This document shows positions 36,298 to 45,647 of a DNA stretch of 64,000 bases, piece by piece (position 1 is the stretch's first letter; each line of letters opens with the position of its first letter). The DNA is from Photobacterium aphoticum (lineage in GTDB: Bacteria; Pseudomonadota; Gammaproteobacteria; Enterobacterales; Vibrionaceae). Under the pieces are notes generated by a model that worked only from the letters and a program-made list of their open reading frames with translations, made no database searches and was not told the DNA's origin. The translations under genes and the position numbers were made by a program. The stretch covers positions 31,178 to 95,177 of the forward strand of contig NZ_LDOV01000011.1 in the NCBI RefSeq assembly GCF_001029435.1. Direction: 5' to 3'.

Positions 36298-37158
36298 ATG
36301 GCACAAGAGATGACATCAATGGCTTTAGTTTCTGCTGACAGCCTGGACAGTTACGTTCAGAGCGTCAACCATTACCCGATGTTATCGGCGGAGCAGGAAC
36401 GCGAGCTGGCTGAGCGTCTTCATTTTGATGGCGACATTAATGCGGCAAAGGCATTGGTCATGTCACATCTGCGCTTTGTCGTTCACATTGCCCGTGGGTA
36501 CTCTGGCTACGGCCTACCAATGGCGGATTTGGTGCAAGAAGGCAACATCGGCCTGATGAAGGCAGTGAAGCGTTTTAACCCGGAAGTGGGTGTGCGCTTG
36601 GTGTCGTTTGCGGTGCACTGGATCAAAGCCGAAATCCATGAGTACGTGCTGCGTAACTGGCGTATTGTGAAAGTCGCCACGACCAAAGCCCAGCGTAAAT
36701 TGTTCTTCAACCTGCGTAAGTCGAAAAAGCGTCTGGGTTGGTTCAATAACGAAGAAGTGGCGATGGTGGCTGAGCAGCTTGGGGTTGATGCCAGCGAAGT
36801 GCGGGAGATGGAGTCGCGTCTGGCGGCGCAGGATCCGGCCTTTGAACTGCAAGCGGAAGACGATGATCGCGAATCCAGCTACAGCGCCCCGGTGTATTAT
36901 CTGGAAGATAAATCCTCCGACTTGGCCCTGACCTACGAAGAGAACAACTGGGAAACCCACGCTAACAACCGCCTGTCTTCGGCATTGGCGAGCCTGGATG
37001 AGCGCAGTCAGCACATTGTGCGTTCCCGTTGGTTGGACGACAACAAAGCGACCTTGCAAGAGTTGGCGGATCACTACGATGTGTCGGCAGAAAGGATCCG
37101 ACAGCTAGAGAAAAACGCGATGAAAAAGCTCAAAGAAGCGGTCGGGGATTTCAGTTAA
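36298..37158 (+). CDS. rpoH: Heat-shock sigma factor RpoH (sigma-32)
   Basis: The 286-residue protein has the core-binding region [38 protein letters not shown], the RpoH box with [17 protein letters not shown], and the region 4.2 helix-turn-helix [15 protein letters not shown]. It directs RNA polymerase to chaperone and protease promoters. GAGG lies upstream of the start. Placement after ftsX is the same as in E. coli, where expression is also controlled by mRNA structure at the start. Confidence 0.96.
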   Translation: MAQEMTSMALVSADSLDSYVQSVNHYPMLSAEQERELAERLHFDGDINAAKALVMSHLRFVVHIARGYSGYGLPMADLVQEGNIGLMKAVKRFNPEVGVRLVSFAVHWIKAEIHEYVLRNWRIVKVATTKAQRKLFFNLRKSKKRLGWFNNEEVAMVAEQLGVDASEVREMESRLAAQDPAFELQAEDDDRESSYSAPVYYLEDKSSDLALTYEENNWETHANNRLSSALASLDERSQHIVRSRWLDDNKATLQELADHYDVSAERIRQLEKNAMKKLKEAVGDFS

Positions 37159-37171
37159 GGATCCGGAAAAA

Positions 37172-37372
37172 CTATCCACATCTTGCCGATTGCAAAAACC
37201 AGCCTCAGGCTGGTTTTTTTGTGTCTGAAATCTGGGAGATAGCTCACATCCCGCCGTGGATAAGTCCTTTTGAAACACTTTTATCCACAACTTTTGATCG
37301 GATCCGATCTACATATAGTGGATCCTTTTTCTCAAAAACACATTATCAACGCAATTCACAGCTTTTTCCACA
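37172..37372. promoter_or_regulatory. Cluster of DnaA-box-like sites with GATC sites
   Basis: The 471-bp gap between rpoH and glpE (37159-37629) holds no convincing gene. It contains a perfect TTATCCACA (37281-37289), TTTTCCACA (37364-37372, fits TTWTNCACA), CTATCCACA (37172-37180, one mismatch) and the reverse CGTGGATAA (37255-37263, one mismatch). Four GATC sites lie within about 30 bp at 37296-37324. This resembles DnaA-binding regulatory or titration loci; function is inferred. Confidence 0.5.
37194..37220 (+). terminator. Terminator after rpoH
   Basis: AAAAACCAGCC TCA GGCTGGTTTTTTT, 35 bp after the rpoH stop. Confidence 0.9.
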
Positions 37373-37629
37373 GGTGGTGGCTTTTTGCGCATGAGGTGCG
37401 AACGGGAAAAGGGGCACCGATCGCCAGCCCTTGTCTGATCTGGCCTGCGGGCTTATGCGTAGGGAAAAATAACCCGTACTTTTTGCATGGGGTTGTGAGT
37501 AACTTGCTGGGGTACAATGGCAAGCCTGTCCGGTTGACGCCATGGCGATCTGGAAACGGACGATCATCACATTTTTCTGGTCGGCAGGGATCCTGCCGGC
37601 TGATCACCGCATAAGAGAGTGGCTAATTT

Positions 37630-37959
37630 ATGGATCAGTTTGAACACATTTCCGCCGAGCAGGCTCAGCAGTTGTTATCCCAGCCAGACAGTGAGGCGGT
37701 CTTGGTGGATATTCGTGATCCCCAGTCGTTCGCGTTGGCCCACCCGCAAGGGGCGTTCCACCTGACCAATGACACCATGGTGGAGCTGATGAATACCGTC
37801 GACTTTGAGCAGCCGGTGATCGTGATGTGTTATCACGGCATCAGCAGCCAAGGGGCCGCCCAGTATTTGATCCATCAGGGCTTTGACTGTGTCTACAGCC
37901 TCGATGGCGGGTTTGAGGCGTGGAAACGTGCCGAACTGCCATGCATTCAGGCTGCGTAA
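37630..37959 (+). CDS. glpE: Thiosulfate sulfurtransferase GlpE
   Basis: The 109-residue single-domain rhodanese has the active-site loop MCYHGISS (catalytic C67) and [20 protein letters not shown]. It transfers sulfur from thiosulfate to cyanide or thioredoxin. It starts the glpE-glpG pair. Confidence 0.95.
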   Translation: MDQFEHISAEQAQQLLSQPDSEAVLVDIRDPQSFALAHPQGAFHLTNDTMVELMNTVDFEQPVIVMCYHGISSQGAAQYLIHQGFDCVYSLDGGFEAWKRAELPCIQAA

Positions 37960-38083
37960 GTTACCCGACCCCGCTTTCTGAGCGCTAAGCGCCTCGACAA
38001 ATGCCGTGGGCAAAGGCATGCTGATCACAGTGCACGCTCCCGAGAGTGAAGCGGAGCGTGGCTGGTGACCTTGGAGAGTGAAT

Positions 38084-38923
38084 ATGTACCGCTTAGCAGG
38101 ATTATCCAACCCGCGTCAGGCGCAGGCGTTTATTGATTACATGGCTTCCCGCAACATCGCGTTGTCCTTGGCGCCCGAGCCGGAAGGGATGTTTGCCATC
38201 TGGCTGCATGACGCGCAGGATTTGGTGGAAGCCGAGGCCGAGCTGAACCTGTTTCTGGCCAACCCGTTTGATGAAAAATACCAGGCCGCCTCCTGGCAGG
38301 TGGCCGAATCGCGCACAGCACGGTTTGCCTATCGCAATCCCAGTTTGATCAACATGGTCAAACAGCAGGCCGGTCCCTTTACCTTGACGATACTGGTGGC
38401 CGCACTGGGGATCGCGGTGTTGTGGTTCCTCGGTTTTCAGCAGTTCTTGTTTGACTGGCTGCATTTCCCGTTCATGGACGGCGATCAGTGGCAGGTGTGG
38501 CGTTTCTTCTCCCATACGCTGTTGCATTTCTCTGTGATCCACGTGGTGTTTAACTGTTTATGGTGGTGGATACTGGGCGGTCAGCTGGAGCAGCACGGCA
38601 GTAGCAGTAAGCTGGTGCAGGTGTTTTTATTGTCTGCATTGATCTCCGGTTTTGCCCAGTTCTGGTTTGTCGGGCCGAACTTTGGCGGCTTGTCGGGCGT
38701 GGTCTATGCCCTGATGGGCTACCTGTGGTGGATGGGCTGGCTGGCGCCGGAGCGTAATCTGTCGCTGCCGAATTCCTACGCGGCCTTTATGCTGGTGTGG
38801 CTGGTGCTGGGCTTTGCCGATGTACTGGGCATGTCAGTGGCCAACATGGCGCACTTGTTTGGCCTGTTGACCGGCTGCGGTCTGGCCTTGTTTGATGCCA
38901 AACTGGGGCGGGCAAAAGCCTAA
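38084..38923 (+). CDS. glpG: Rhomboid intramembrane protease GlpG
   Basis: The 279-residue protein has a cytoplasmic N-terminal domain (about 1-70) and six membrane helices. The catalytic dyad is S204 in GGLSGVVYALMGY and H257 in NMAHLFGL, equivalent to S201/H254 of E. coli. GGAG before ATG 38084 fixes the start over a GTG two codons upstream. In E. coli glpEGR form one unit; here glpT lies between glpG and glpR. Confidence 0.95.
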   Translation: MYRLAGLSNPRQAQAFIDYMASRNIALSLAPEPEGMFAIWLHDAQDLVEAEAELNLFLANPFDEKYQAASWQVAESRTARFAYRNPSLINMVKQQAGPFTLTILVAALGIAVLWFLGFQQFLFDWLHFPFMDGDQWQVWRFFSHTLLHFSVIHVVFNCLWWWILGGQLEQHGSSSKLVQVFLLSALISGFAQFWFVGPNFGGLSGVVYALMGYLWWMGWLAPERNLSLPNSYAAFMLVWLVLGFADVLGMSVANMAHLFGLLTGCGLALFDAKLGRAKA

Positions 38924-38966
38924 CACGGCTTGTGATTGCGCCGCATGAAAGGCGGTGAAACATAAG

Positions 38967-39001
38967 AAAGGTGAACATCTTGGCGGGTGTTCACCTTTTT
39001 T
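38967..39001 (+). terminator. Terminator after glpG
   Basis: AAAGGTGAACA pairs with TGTTCACCTTT across a 10-nt loop and is followed by more T residues. Confidence 0.88.
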
Positions 39002-39142
39002 GTTGATAGCGTCACCCACGTCATATTTCTGGTAAAAAATAGCGTGTTTTGACGCTTAGCTGGAAATAAACACTATCTAATCGATTACATTCACATTTTG
39101 TTACGTGTTTTGGCGCAATAATGTGCGCACTTTGTGCGAAAT

Positions 39143-39170
39143 GGTTTTTTTCGCTCGTAATGTGCTCGAT
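39143..39170 (+). promoter_or_regulatory. Possible GlpR operator upstream of glpT
   Basis: TTTTTTTCGCTCGTAATG and the following TGTGCTCGATTGTA resemble half sites of the GlpR operator (roughly WATGTTCGWTAWCGAACATW in E. coli). The match is imperfect and is suggested mainly by the gene context and by similar sequences before glpD. Confidence 0.35.
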
Positions 39171-39214
39171 TGTACCCATACCTCGGTAACGATAACGTAA
39201 AAAAGGAATGTGAT

Positions 39215-40585
39215 ATGTTCGGTTTGTTTAAACCCGCGCCCCATCGCGAACGCTTGCCTGAGGGGCAGGTGGACAGTGTTTATCAACGTCTGCGCTGGCA
39301 ACTGTTTGCCGGTATCTTTATTGGTTACGCCGGTTACTACCTTGTTCGTAAAAACTTTAGCCTGGCCATGCCTTACCTGATCGAAGAATACGGTTACAGC
39401 CGAGGGGATCTCGGGGTAGCGTTGGCAGCGGTGTCTATCGCTTACGGTCTGTCGAAATTTTTGATGGGTAACGTCTCTGACCGTTCTAACCCGCGTTACT
39501 TCCTGGCGGCCGGTTTGAGTATGTCGGCCATTGTGATGCTCTGCTTTGGCTTTATGCCATGGGCGACGGGCAGTATTGCCGCCATGTTTATTCTGCTTTT
39601 CTTGAACGGTTGGTTCCAGGGGATGGGCTGGCCGGCATGTGGCCGTACCATGGTGCACTGGTGGTCGCGCAAAGAGCGTGGCGGTTTGGTGTCGGTCTGG
39701 AACGTTGCGCACAACGTCGGCGGTGGTTTGATTGGTCCGCTGTTCCTGTTGGGGTTATGGGCCTTTAATGATGACTGGCGCACCGCGTTTTATGTGCCGG
39801 CCTTCTTTGCGCTGCTGGTGGCCGCGTTCACCTTGTTAGTGATGCGTGACACCCCGCAGTCGTGTGGCTTGCCATCGATCGAAGAGCACAAGAACGATTA
39901 CCCGGACAGCTATGACAACTCGCAAGAGCAGGAGATGACGGCGAAGGAAATCTTCTTCAAGTATGTCTTCAACAACAAACTGTTGTGGTTCATTGCCGTG
40001 GCGAACGCCTTTGTTTACCTGATCCGCTACGGCGTACTGGACTGGGCGCCGGTGTACCTGAGCGAAGTGAAGCACTTTACTGTGGATAAATCCTCTTGGG
40101 CGTACTTCTTGTATGAGTGGGCGGGGATCCCGGGCACCCTGTTGTGTGGCTGGATGTCGGATAAATTCTTTAAAGGCCGCCGTGCGCCAGCGGGTATCTT
40201 GTTCATGGCACTCGTGACCGTCGCCGTGTTGGTGTACTGGTTCAACCCGGCCGGTAACCCAACGGTGGATATGGCGGCGTTAGTGGCGATCGGTTTCTTG
40301 ATTTATGGTCCAGTGATGTTGATTGGTCTGTACGCGCTGGAATTGGCACCGAAAAAAGCGGCGGGTACCGCAGCGGGCCTGACCGGTCTGTTTGGTTACT
40401 TAGGTGGTGCGGTGGCCGCGAACGCTATTTTGGGTTACACCGTGGACCACTTTGGTTGGGATGGCGGCTTTATGGTGCTGACGGCATCATGTGGTCTGTC
40501 GATTTTCTTCCTGATGCTGGCGCTGATCGGTGAGAACAAACTGCACCGTGAACGTATCGCGCAAAAGGCAGCAGAAAGCGTCTGA
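39215..40585 (+). CDS. glpT: Glycerol-3-phosphate:phosphate antiporter GlpT
   Basis: The 456-residue major-facilitator protein (452 in E. coli) has twelve membrane helices and organophosphate:phosphate antiporter landmarks: [16 protein letters not shown] with the substrate arginine, [20 protein letters not shown] and [19 protein letters not shown]. It imports glycerol-3-phosphate in exchange for phosphate, feeding GlpD. AAGGAATGTGAT precedes ATG 39215. Confidence 0.96.
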   Translation: MFGLFKPAPHRERLPEGQVDSVYQRLRWQLFAGIFIGYAGYYLVRKNFSLAMPYLIEEYGYSRGDLGVALAAVSIAYGLSKFLMGNVSDRSNPRYFLAAGLSMSAIVMLCFGFMPWATGSIAAMFILLFLNGWFQGMGWPACGRTMVHWWSRKERGGLVSVWNVAHNVGGGLIGPLFLLGLWAFNDDWRTAFYVPAFFALLVAAFTLLVMRDTPQSCGLPSIEEHKNDYPDSYDNSQEQEMTAKEIFFKYVFNNKLLWFIAVANAFVYLIRYGVLDWAPVYLSEVKHFTVDKSSWAYFLYEWAGIPGTLLCGWMSDKFFKGRRAPAGILFMALVTVAVLVYWFNPAGNPTVDMAALVAIGFLIYGPVMLIGLYALELAPKKAAGTAAGLTGLFGYLGGAVAANAILGYTVDHFGWDGGFMVLTASCGLSIFFLMLALIGENKLHRERIAQKAAESV

Positions 40586-40631
40586 TTGCGATCGCCATCA
40601 TTGGCATCTTGGTCTGACTCTCGGTAAGATG

Positions 40632-40661
40632 ACAAGGCTTCGCATTTACGCGAAGCCTTGT
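40632..40661 (+). terminator. Terminator after glpT
   Basis: ACAAGGCTTCG and CGAAGCCTTGT form an 11-bp stem with an 8-nt loop, followed by TGTTTTC, a modest T tract. Confidence 0.75.
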
Positions 40662-40784
40662 TGTTTTCAAGCCCTTGCCCGAGGAGAATCGGCGCCCGTC
40701 ATGCGCCATGGCGCAAGGGGAGTCGGTGTTTTTACCGCGCGTATATACATGTCAGGCAAGGTGGATAAAGGAGCTGCGACCGCC

Positions 40785-41588
40785 GTGAAGCAAAGCAAAC
40801 GACATCAGGAAATCATAGATCTTGTTCAAGGCCAGGGGTACGTCAGTACCGATGATCTGGTGGCACGGTTTAATGTCAGTCCTCAAACCATTCGACGCGA
40901 CCTTAATGAGTTAGCGGCCGATAATAAGATCCGCCGTCACCATGGTGGCGCGACGATCCCTTCCAGTTCGGTGAACACCTCCTACAGCACCCGTAAAGTG
41001 ATGCAGCTGGCTGAGAAAGATGCCATTGCACAGGCGATGGTGCAGCACATTCCCGATGGCGCGACGCTGTTCATTGATATCGGCACCACGCCGGAAGCGG
41101 TGGCGCGGGCGCTGCTGGATCACCACGATTTACGTATCGTGACCAATAACCTCAATGTGGCCAGTATTCTGACCGGGAAAGATGATTTCCGGGTGATTTT
41201 AGCCGGTGGCGAAGTGCGTAACCGCGACGGTGGCATTGTGGGTGAAGCGACGTTGGACTTCATTTCCCAGTTCCGCTTGGATTTCGGTATTTTGGGGATC
41301 AGTGGCATCGATCTCGATGGCTCACTGCTCGACTTTGACTACCACGAAGTGCGGGTGAAGCAGGCTATCATTGAAAACAGCCGTTGTGTCATGCTGGGGG
41401 TCGATCACACCAAGTTTGGCCGCTGTGCCATGGTGAACCTGGGCAACATCAGCCAGATCGATATGTTGTTTACCGATCAGGTGCCGCCGGCAGAATTGAG
41501 TCAGTGTCTGGCAGAGCATGAGATCGCGGTGGAAATCATTCCACGCGGTCATGAACATGGCCATGAACACGGTCACGAACACGAGTAA
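40785..41588 (+). CDS. glpR: Glycerol-3-phosphate regulon repressor GlpR, with His-rich tail
   Basis: The 267-residue DeoR-family repressor aligns with E. coli GlpR (252): VSPQTIRRDLNELA in the helix-turn-helix, RRHHGGATIPSSSVNT, LFIDIGTTPEAVARALL and FISQFRLDFGILGISGID. The GTG start at 40785 matches the E. coli N-terminus and has AAGGAG 11 nt upstream; ATG 40749 would add 12 residues. The last 13 residues, G255 to E267, are three GHEH repeats plus E, encoded by three 12-bp tandem units (41547-41582). Such a His-rich tail is not in E. coli GlpR and could bind metal. Confidence 0.94.
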   Translation: MKQSKRHQEIIDLVQGQGYVSTDDLVARFNVSPQTIRRDLNELAADNKIRRHHGGATIPSSSVNTSYSTRKVMQLAEKDAIAQAMVQHIPDGATLFIDIGTTPEAVARALLDHHDLRIVTNNLNVASILTGKDDFRVILAGGEVRNRDGGIVGEATLDFISQFRLDFGILGISGIDLDGSLLDFDYHEVRVKQAIIENSRCVMLGVDHTKFGRCAMVNLGNISQIDMLFTDQVPPAELSQCLAEHEIAVEIIPRGHEHGHEHGHEHE

Positions 41589-41615
41589 GTCTCGCACTGA
41601 CCATACCGATTATCG

Positions 41616-41647
41616 AAGAGGCGTCCTATTGGGGCGCCTCTTTTTTT
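41616..41647 (+). terminator. Terminator after glpR
   Basis: AAGAGGCG pairs with CGCCTCTT around an 11-nt loop; a run of T follows. Confidence 0.88.
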
Positions 41648-41745
41648 ATCGGCGTTTTTCGCTTTTACCTTCCTTTTTTATTCTTGATCGCGGCTTGAGA
41701 GCGGCCTGAGCGACGACGACCGGCTTTGGCAGCATGTTTTATAAA

Positions 41746-41761
41746 TGTCGGCGTGATCAAA
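41746..41761 (+). promoter_or_regulatory. Weak CRP-like site upstream of glpD
   Basis: TGTCG-N6-TCAAA matches 7 of 10 positions of TGTGA-N6-TCACA. glp genes are CRP-activated in E. coli, which is the main support. Confidence 0.3.
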
Positions 41762-41802
41762 ATATCTGCAATGCGGCGTGAGTTTGTGATGATCTTGCGC
41801 AA

Positions 41803-41853
41803 TTTATTCGCTACTATTTTCGTTATCGAGCGTGAAATGCTCGAAAGAAAATA
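41803..41853 (+). promoter_or_regulatory. GlpR-type operators upstream of glpD
   Basis: TATTTTCGTTATCGAGCGTG (41815-41834) matches the core TTCGTTATCGA of the E. coli GlpR operator closely. Flanking partial copies are ATTTATTCGCTA (41803) and AATGCTCGAAAGAAA (41836). The rest of the 308-bp glpR-glpD spacer (41589-41896) holds the glpR terminator and no gene. Confidence 0.6.
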
Positions 41854-41896
41854 ATCAATCCAATATGACGTGGCAGAGTGAAAGGGGATGCGCAGC

Positions 41897-43405
41897 ATGA
41901 CAGTAACCAACGATGTGTTAGATGTGATTGTGGTTGGCGGGGGGATCAACGGCGCCGGTATTGCTGCCGATGCGGCCGGGCGCGGCTTACGGGTCGGCCT
42001 GTATGAAGCGCAGGATTTTGCCTCTGCAACCTCGTCAGCCAGCTCAAAACTGCTGCATGGCGGCCTGCGTTATCTTGAGCATTATGAATTTCGTCTGGTC
42101 GGCGAAGCGCTGGCTGAACGCGAAGTGTTACTGAAAAAAATGCCCCACATTGCCCGCCCGATGCGTTTTCGTCTGCCACATCGCCCGCATCTGCGTCCGG
42201 CCTGGATGATCCGTGCCGGCCTCTTTTTGTATGACCACTTAGGGAAACGCACCACCTTGCCGGCCAGTGAAGGGATCCGTTTTGGCGCACAGTCCGTGTT
42301 GCACCCGACCATGACACAAGGCTTTGAATATTCCGATTGCTGGGTCGATGATGCCCGCTTGGTGATCCTCAATGTGATGGAAGTGGCCGAGCGGGGCGGG
42401 GAAGTGCGTAACCGCTGCCGGGTCGAGAATGCGGTGCGTGATAACGATCTGTGGCGGGTCACGGTGTGCGATCAACTGACCGGTGAGCGTTTTGAACGTT
42501 GCGCCCATGCGTTGGTGAACGCCGCCGGGCCGTGGGTGTCCGCGTTCTACGATCAGGGGTTGTCGTTGCCGTCACCGTACGGTATCCGTCTGATCAAAGG
42601 CTCTCACATTGTGGTACCGAAAGTGCACGATGAGCCACAAGCCTACATTTTGCAAAACGACGATCAGCGTATCGTGTTTGTTATCCCGTATCTGGATACG
42701 TTTTCCATGATTGGCACCACCGATGTGGAGTACCACGGCGATCCGCGCAGTGTGGCCATTGATCAGGATGAAATCCGCTATCTATTAGATGTCTATAATG
42801 CCCACTTTACCCATACGCTGACCGAAGACGATGTGGTGTGGACCTGCAGTGGTGTGCGCCCGCTGTGTGATGATGAGTCGGACTCACCGCAGGCGATCAC
42901 GCGCGACTACACCCTGACGCTGCAACAAGACGGCGAGCAAGCGCCTTTACTCTCTATCTTCGGGGGCAAGCTGACCACGTACCGTAAACTGGCGGAATCG
43001 GCGATGGCCAAACTGGCACCCTTTTTCCCGGCCATGGGGCAGCCGTGGACGGCAACCTCGGTGTTGCCGGGCGGCGATATAGAAGGCGACATCGGCGCTT
43101 ATCAGGCGTTGTTGGCCGCGCAATATCCGTGGCTAGATACCGCAATTTTGCAGCGTTGGGCGATCAGCTACGGCACGCGGGCAGAGCGGTTGTTGCAGGG
43201 GATGCGCAGCGAGGCTGACATGGGACAGCACTTTGGCGGTGGCCTGTATGCGTGTGAGCTGGATTATTTGATGGCGGAAGAATTTGTGCAAACGGCTGAC
43301 GATGCTCTGTGGCGCCGCAGTAAGTTAGGGCTGTACCTGAGCGATGCCGAGCAGCAGGCGGTGGCGGACTATATCGACCAGCGTCAGGCGCGCAATGCCG
43401 CTTGA
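41897..43405 (+). CDS. glpD: Aerobic glycerol-3-phosphate dehydrogenase GlpD
   Basis: The 502-residue protein (501 in E. coli) has the FAD motif VIVVGGGINGAGIAADAAGRG and the FAD-oxidoreductase signature SSKLLHGGLRYLEHYEF, with the glycerophosphate-binding TTDVEYHG. GlpD is a membrane-peripheral flavoprotein that passes electrons to ubiquinone and yields dihydroxyacetone phosphate. ATG 41897 has a purine-rich GGGG site 9-10 nt upstream; the ATG at 41888 abuts that site and is less likely. Confidence 0.95.
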   Translation: MTVTNDVLDVIVVGGGINGAGIAADAAGRGLRVGLYEAQDFASATSSASSKLLHGGLRYLEHYEFRLVGEALAEREVLLKKMPHIARPMRFRLPHRPHLRPAWMIRAGLFLYDHLGKRTTLPASEGIRFGAQSVLHPTMTQGFEYSDCWVDDARLVILNVMEVAERGGEVRNRCRVENAVRDNDLWRVTVCDQLTGERFERCAHALVNAAGPWVSAFYDQGLSLPSPYGIRLIKGSHIVVPKVHDEPQAYILQNDDQRIVFVIPYLDTFSMIGTTDVEYHGDPRSVAIDQDEIRYLLDVYNAHFTHTLTEDDVVWTCSGVRPLCDDESDSPQAITRDYTLTLQQDGEQAPLLSIFGGKLTTYRKLAESAMAKLAPFFPAMGQPWTATSVLPGGDIEGDIGAYQALLAAQYPWLDTAILQRWAISYGTRAERLLQGMRSEADMGQHFGGGLYACELDYLMAEEFVQTADDALWRRSKLGLYLSDAEQQAVADYIDQRQARNAA

Positions 43406-43457
43406 TGCTGGGGGGGGCATGTGAGTGATGTGCGACAGTACGTCCAGCTACATTCTC

Positions 43458-43527
43458 CTCGAAGCTCGAAGCTCGAAGCTCGAAGCTCGAAGCTCAAAAC
43501 TCGAAACCGAGAACCTAGAACCGAAAA
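43458..43527. repeat. Heptamer tandem array (CTCGAAG type)
   Basis: CTCGAAG occurs five times head to tail from 43458, followed in the same 7-bp phase by CTCAAAA, CTCGAAA, CCGAGAA, CCTAGAA and CCGAAAA, ten units in all. It ends at the terminator between glpD and the FliL-like gene. The degenerate consensus, read on the other strand, is close to NYKAGNN, shared with the arrays at 54554 and 63765. Confidence 0.85.
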
Positions 43528-43548
43528 AGCGCCGTAAGGCGCTTTTTT
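43524..43548. terminator. Bidirectional terminator glpD/FliL-like
   Basis: AAAAAGCGCC GTAA GGCGCTTTTTT between convergent genes. Confidence 0.92.
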
Positions 43549-43574
43549 GTTATCAGGCACAGGGCGACACCCGC

Positions 43575-44000
43575 TTACTGATACAGGTATTTAGTAAACA
43601 ACAGTTCGGTCAGCAGTTTCTTGTTGGTCTCGGTGATCAACAGCTCATTGACCTTGGCCAGACAGGCTTGGCGGATCTCTTCGCGACCGGCGAGGGATTT
43701 CACGCGCGCTTCGGGCTGCTCACCAATAATGCTGATAATGGCATCGCGGATCAACGGGGCATGGTGCTCCACTTCTGGGATGAGTGACGGATCGGCCACC
43801 ATCAGATCAACTTGTAAACGCAGGTAGCCAATTTTTTTGCCTTGGGTTACATAATTGGTCGTAATGTCTGGGGCCAGCGTGTAATAGGTGTATTGTGGCG
43901 TGGTCGCCAGCACATCTTCAGCACTGGCAGTCAGTGGCATGAGGGCGCTGGCGAGCAGGAAGCAGAGACCGGATAGGCGTGATTTCATCTTCTTACTCAT
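43575..44000 (-). CDS. FliL-like secreted protein
   Basis: The 141-residue protein has a signal peptide ending about TASA-ED (residues 25-28). The mature part (YYTLAPDITTNYV, YLRLQVDLMVAD, LIRDAIISIIG, EEIRQACLAKVNELL) follows the pattern of the periplasmic domain of flagellar FliL. Unlike true FliL it has a cleavable signal rather than a retained membrane anchor, and it is not in a flagellar cluster. Vibrios carry such a gene near ubiC. The start could also be ATG 43988. Confidence 0.78.
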   Translation of the reverse strand: MSKKMKSRLSGLCFLLASALMPLTASAEDVLATTPQYTYYTLAPDITTNYVTQGKKIGYLRLQVDLMVADPSLIPEVEHHAPLIRDAIISIIGEQPEARVKSLAGREEIRQACLAKVNELLITETNKKLLTELLFTKYLYQ

Positions 44001-44158
44001 GGGGTTACGGGGTTTTAGCGCTGCGAATAACTATCTTTCGACGGTAACGATATTCCTACCGGTGACAGCTTGCTACAATAGTGTTTCTTCATGGTAATAA
44101 ATTAAGCGGGATCTACCAAGCCCCTTCGTGGCAGTACGGTGGATTTTTTGTTGGAAAG

Positions 44159-44704
44159 ATGTCGGAAATCAAGCAGTTGTACAATTCCATGCTGAGCAGT
44201 GCCCTGTGGATAGCGGCCGAAGAGGCAGCCGTCGCGGGGACGGATTTTGGGCATTGGTTGCTAGAGCAAAACTCGCTGTCTCGCCGTTTTGAGCAGCATT
44301 GTACCCGGTTCACGGTGTCATTGGATGAACAGGTGACCGTGGAGCCGGCCTATTTACAGGCTGATGAGCGTCAGTTGCTCGGCGCGTCAGCGTGCTTGCT
44401 GCGCAAGGTGACGCTGAAAGGGGATGGGGTGCCTTGGGTGTTTGCTCGTACCTTGATCCCGGAAACCACCCTGACGGGCCAAGAGCAGGATTTGGCACAA
44501 CTGGGCGATATGCCGTTGGGCTTTCGGGTCTTTACCGACCGCAGTGCGCGGCGGGATGCCTTGATGATTGCCAATGTGGGCAGCAAGGAAGCGCCGATCT
44601 GGGCGCGCCGCTCACGCCTTTGGCTCAATGATAAACCGCTGTTGGTAGCGGAACTTTTTTTGCAGGATGCACCGATTTATAAGGAGACCTCACGTTGGAA
44701 ATGA
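44159..44704 (+). CDS. ubiC: Chorismate pyruvate-lyase UbiC
   Basis: The 181-residue product contains [16 protein letters not shown], the arginine-bearing [10 protein letters not shown] and the C-terminal FLQDAPIYK typical of UbiC. It releases 4-hydroxybenzoate from chorismate, the first step of ubiquinone synthesis. The stop overlaps the ubiA start region, showing coupling. The start at 44159 fits the family, although GGAAAG lies right against it. Confidence 0.9.
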   Translation: MSEIKQLYNSMLSSALWIAAEEAAVAGTDFGHWLLEQNSLSRRFEQHCTRFTVSLDEQVTVEPAYLQADERQLLGASACLLRKVTLKGDGVPWVFARTLIPETTLTGQEQDLAQLGDMPLGFRVFTDRSARRDALMIANVGSKEAPIWARRSRLWLNDKPLLVAELFLQDAPIYKETSRWK

Positions 44705-45576
44705 CCAAGGCAAAAGCGTTTTGGCAGTTAGCGCGCTTTGATCGCCCCATTGGCAGTTTGTTGTTGCTGTGGCCAACGTTATGGGCCCTGTTTTTAGCGG
44801 CTGACGGGTTGCCGAACCCGCATGTGGCCGCCGTGTTTGTGCTGGGCGTCGTGTTCATGCGTGCCGCCGGTTGTGTGATCAACGACTATGCCGATCGCCA
44901 CTTTGACGGGCATGTGAAGCGCACCGCTGAGCGTCCGATGCCGTCGGGCAAGGTGTCAGAGCGTGAAGCGCTGGCCTTATTTGGTTTGCTGGTGCTGATC
45001 TCCTTTTTGCTGGTGCTGACCATGAATACCCTGACCATCATGTTGTCAGTGGTGGGCGTTGTGTTAGCGGCGGCATACCCGTTTATGAAGCGCTATACCC
45101 ATTTGCCGCAGTTGGTACTGGGCATGGCGTTTGGCTGGTCGATCCCGATGGCCTATGCCGCGCAGGCAGGCAATTTGCCGACAGCGGCGTGGCTGCTGTT
45201 TGTCGCCAACATCCTGTGGACCATTGCTTACGATACGCAATATGCGATGGTGGATCGGGATGATGACGTGAAGATTGGCATCAAATCGACCGCCATTTTG
45301 TTTGGCCGTTATGACAAGATGATTGTCGGCCTGCTGCAGTTGGGCACCCTGGTGCTGCTGATTGTGGTGGGGGCAATACACGGCTTGTCAGCGGTGTATT
45401 ACTGGTGTTTGTTGCTGGCGGCGAGCCTGTTTGTGTATCAGCAACATCTGATCCGTGGTCGTGAACGGGCACCGTGTTTCAAAGCGTTTTTGAACAACAA
45501 CTATGTCGGTATGCTGGTGTGTCTGGGCTTGGCGCTCAGCGTGTGCTGGCCGGCGATCGTTAACGCGCTGGCGTAA
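44695..45576 (+). CDS. ubiA: 4-hydroxybenzoate polyprenyltransferase UbiA
   Basis: The 293-residue membrane protein has the two aspartate-rich motifs NDYADRHFD and [12 protein letters not shown] that bind prenyl diphosphate and magnesium. It prenylates 4-hydroxybenzoate in the inner membrane; the product is the substrate of UbiD. TTG 44695 is favoured as start because GGAG lies 8 nt before it; the ATG two codons later would leave 14 nt. It overlaps ubiC by 10 bp. Confidence 0.95.
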   Translation: MEMTKAKAFWQLARFDRPIGSLLLLWPTLWALFLAADGLPNPHVAAVFVLGVVFMRAAGCVINDYADRHFDGHVKRTAERPMPSGKVSEREALALFGLLVLISFLLVLTMNTLTIMLSVVGVVLAAAYPFMKRYTHLPQLVLGMAFGWSIPMAYAAQAGNLPTAAWLLFVANILWTIAYDTQYAMVDRDDDVKIGIKSTAILFGRYDKMIVGLLQLGTLVLLIVVGAIHGLSAVYYWCLLLAASLFVYQQHLIRGRERAPCFKAFLNNNYVGMLVCLGLALSVCWPAIVNALA

Positions 45577-45601
45577 GACGAGAAACAAAAACGTGGGATA
45601 C

Positions 45602-45629
45602 AAAAAAAGCGCCGTCGTGGCGCTTTTTT
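45602..45629. terminator. Bidirectional terminator ubiA/plsB
   Basis: AAAAAAAGCGCC GTCGT GGCGCTTTTTT between the convergent genes. Confidence 0.92.
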
Positions 45630-45647
45630 GTGGGCGTTGCAGCGCGA

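Noticed and set aside
37172..37372. DnaA-box cluster as the Vibrio crtS site that triggers chromosome II replication
   Set aside because: As far as I recall crtS of Vibrio cholerae lies in a different gene context, and I see no RctB-type site here.
37270..37614. 114-codon forward ORF between rpoH and glpE
   Set aside because: No ribosome site, non-protein-like composition, and it spans the DnaA-box-like cluster.
41665..41949. Reverse ORF across the glpR-glpD spacer with a basic C-terminus
   Set aside because: It overlaps the glpD start and the GlpR-like operators and has no ribosome site.
43458..43527. Heptamer array as a CRISPR array
   Set aside because: Units are 7 bp without spacers and no cas genes are present.
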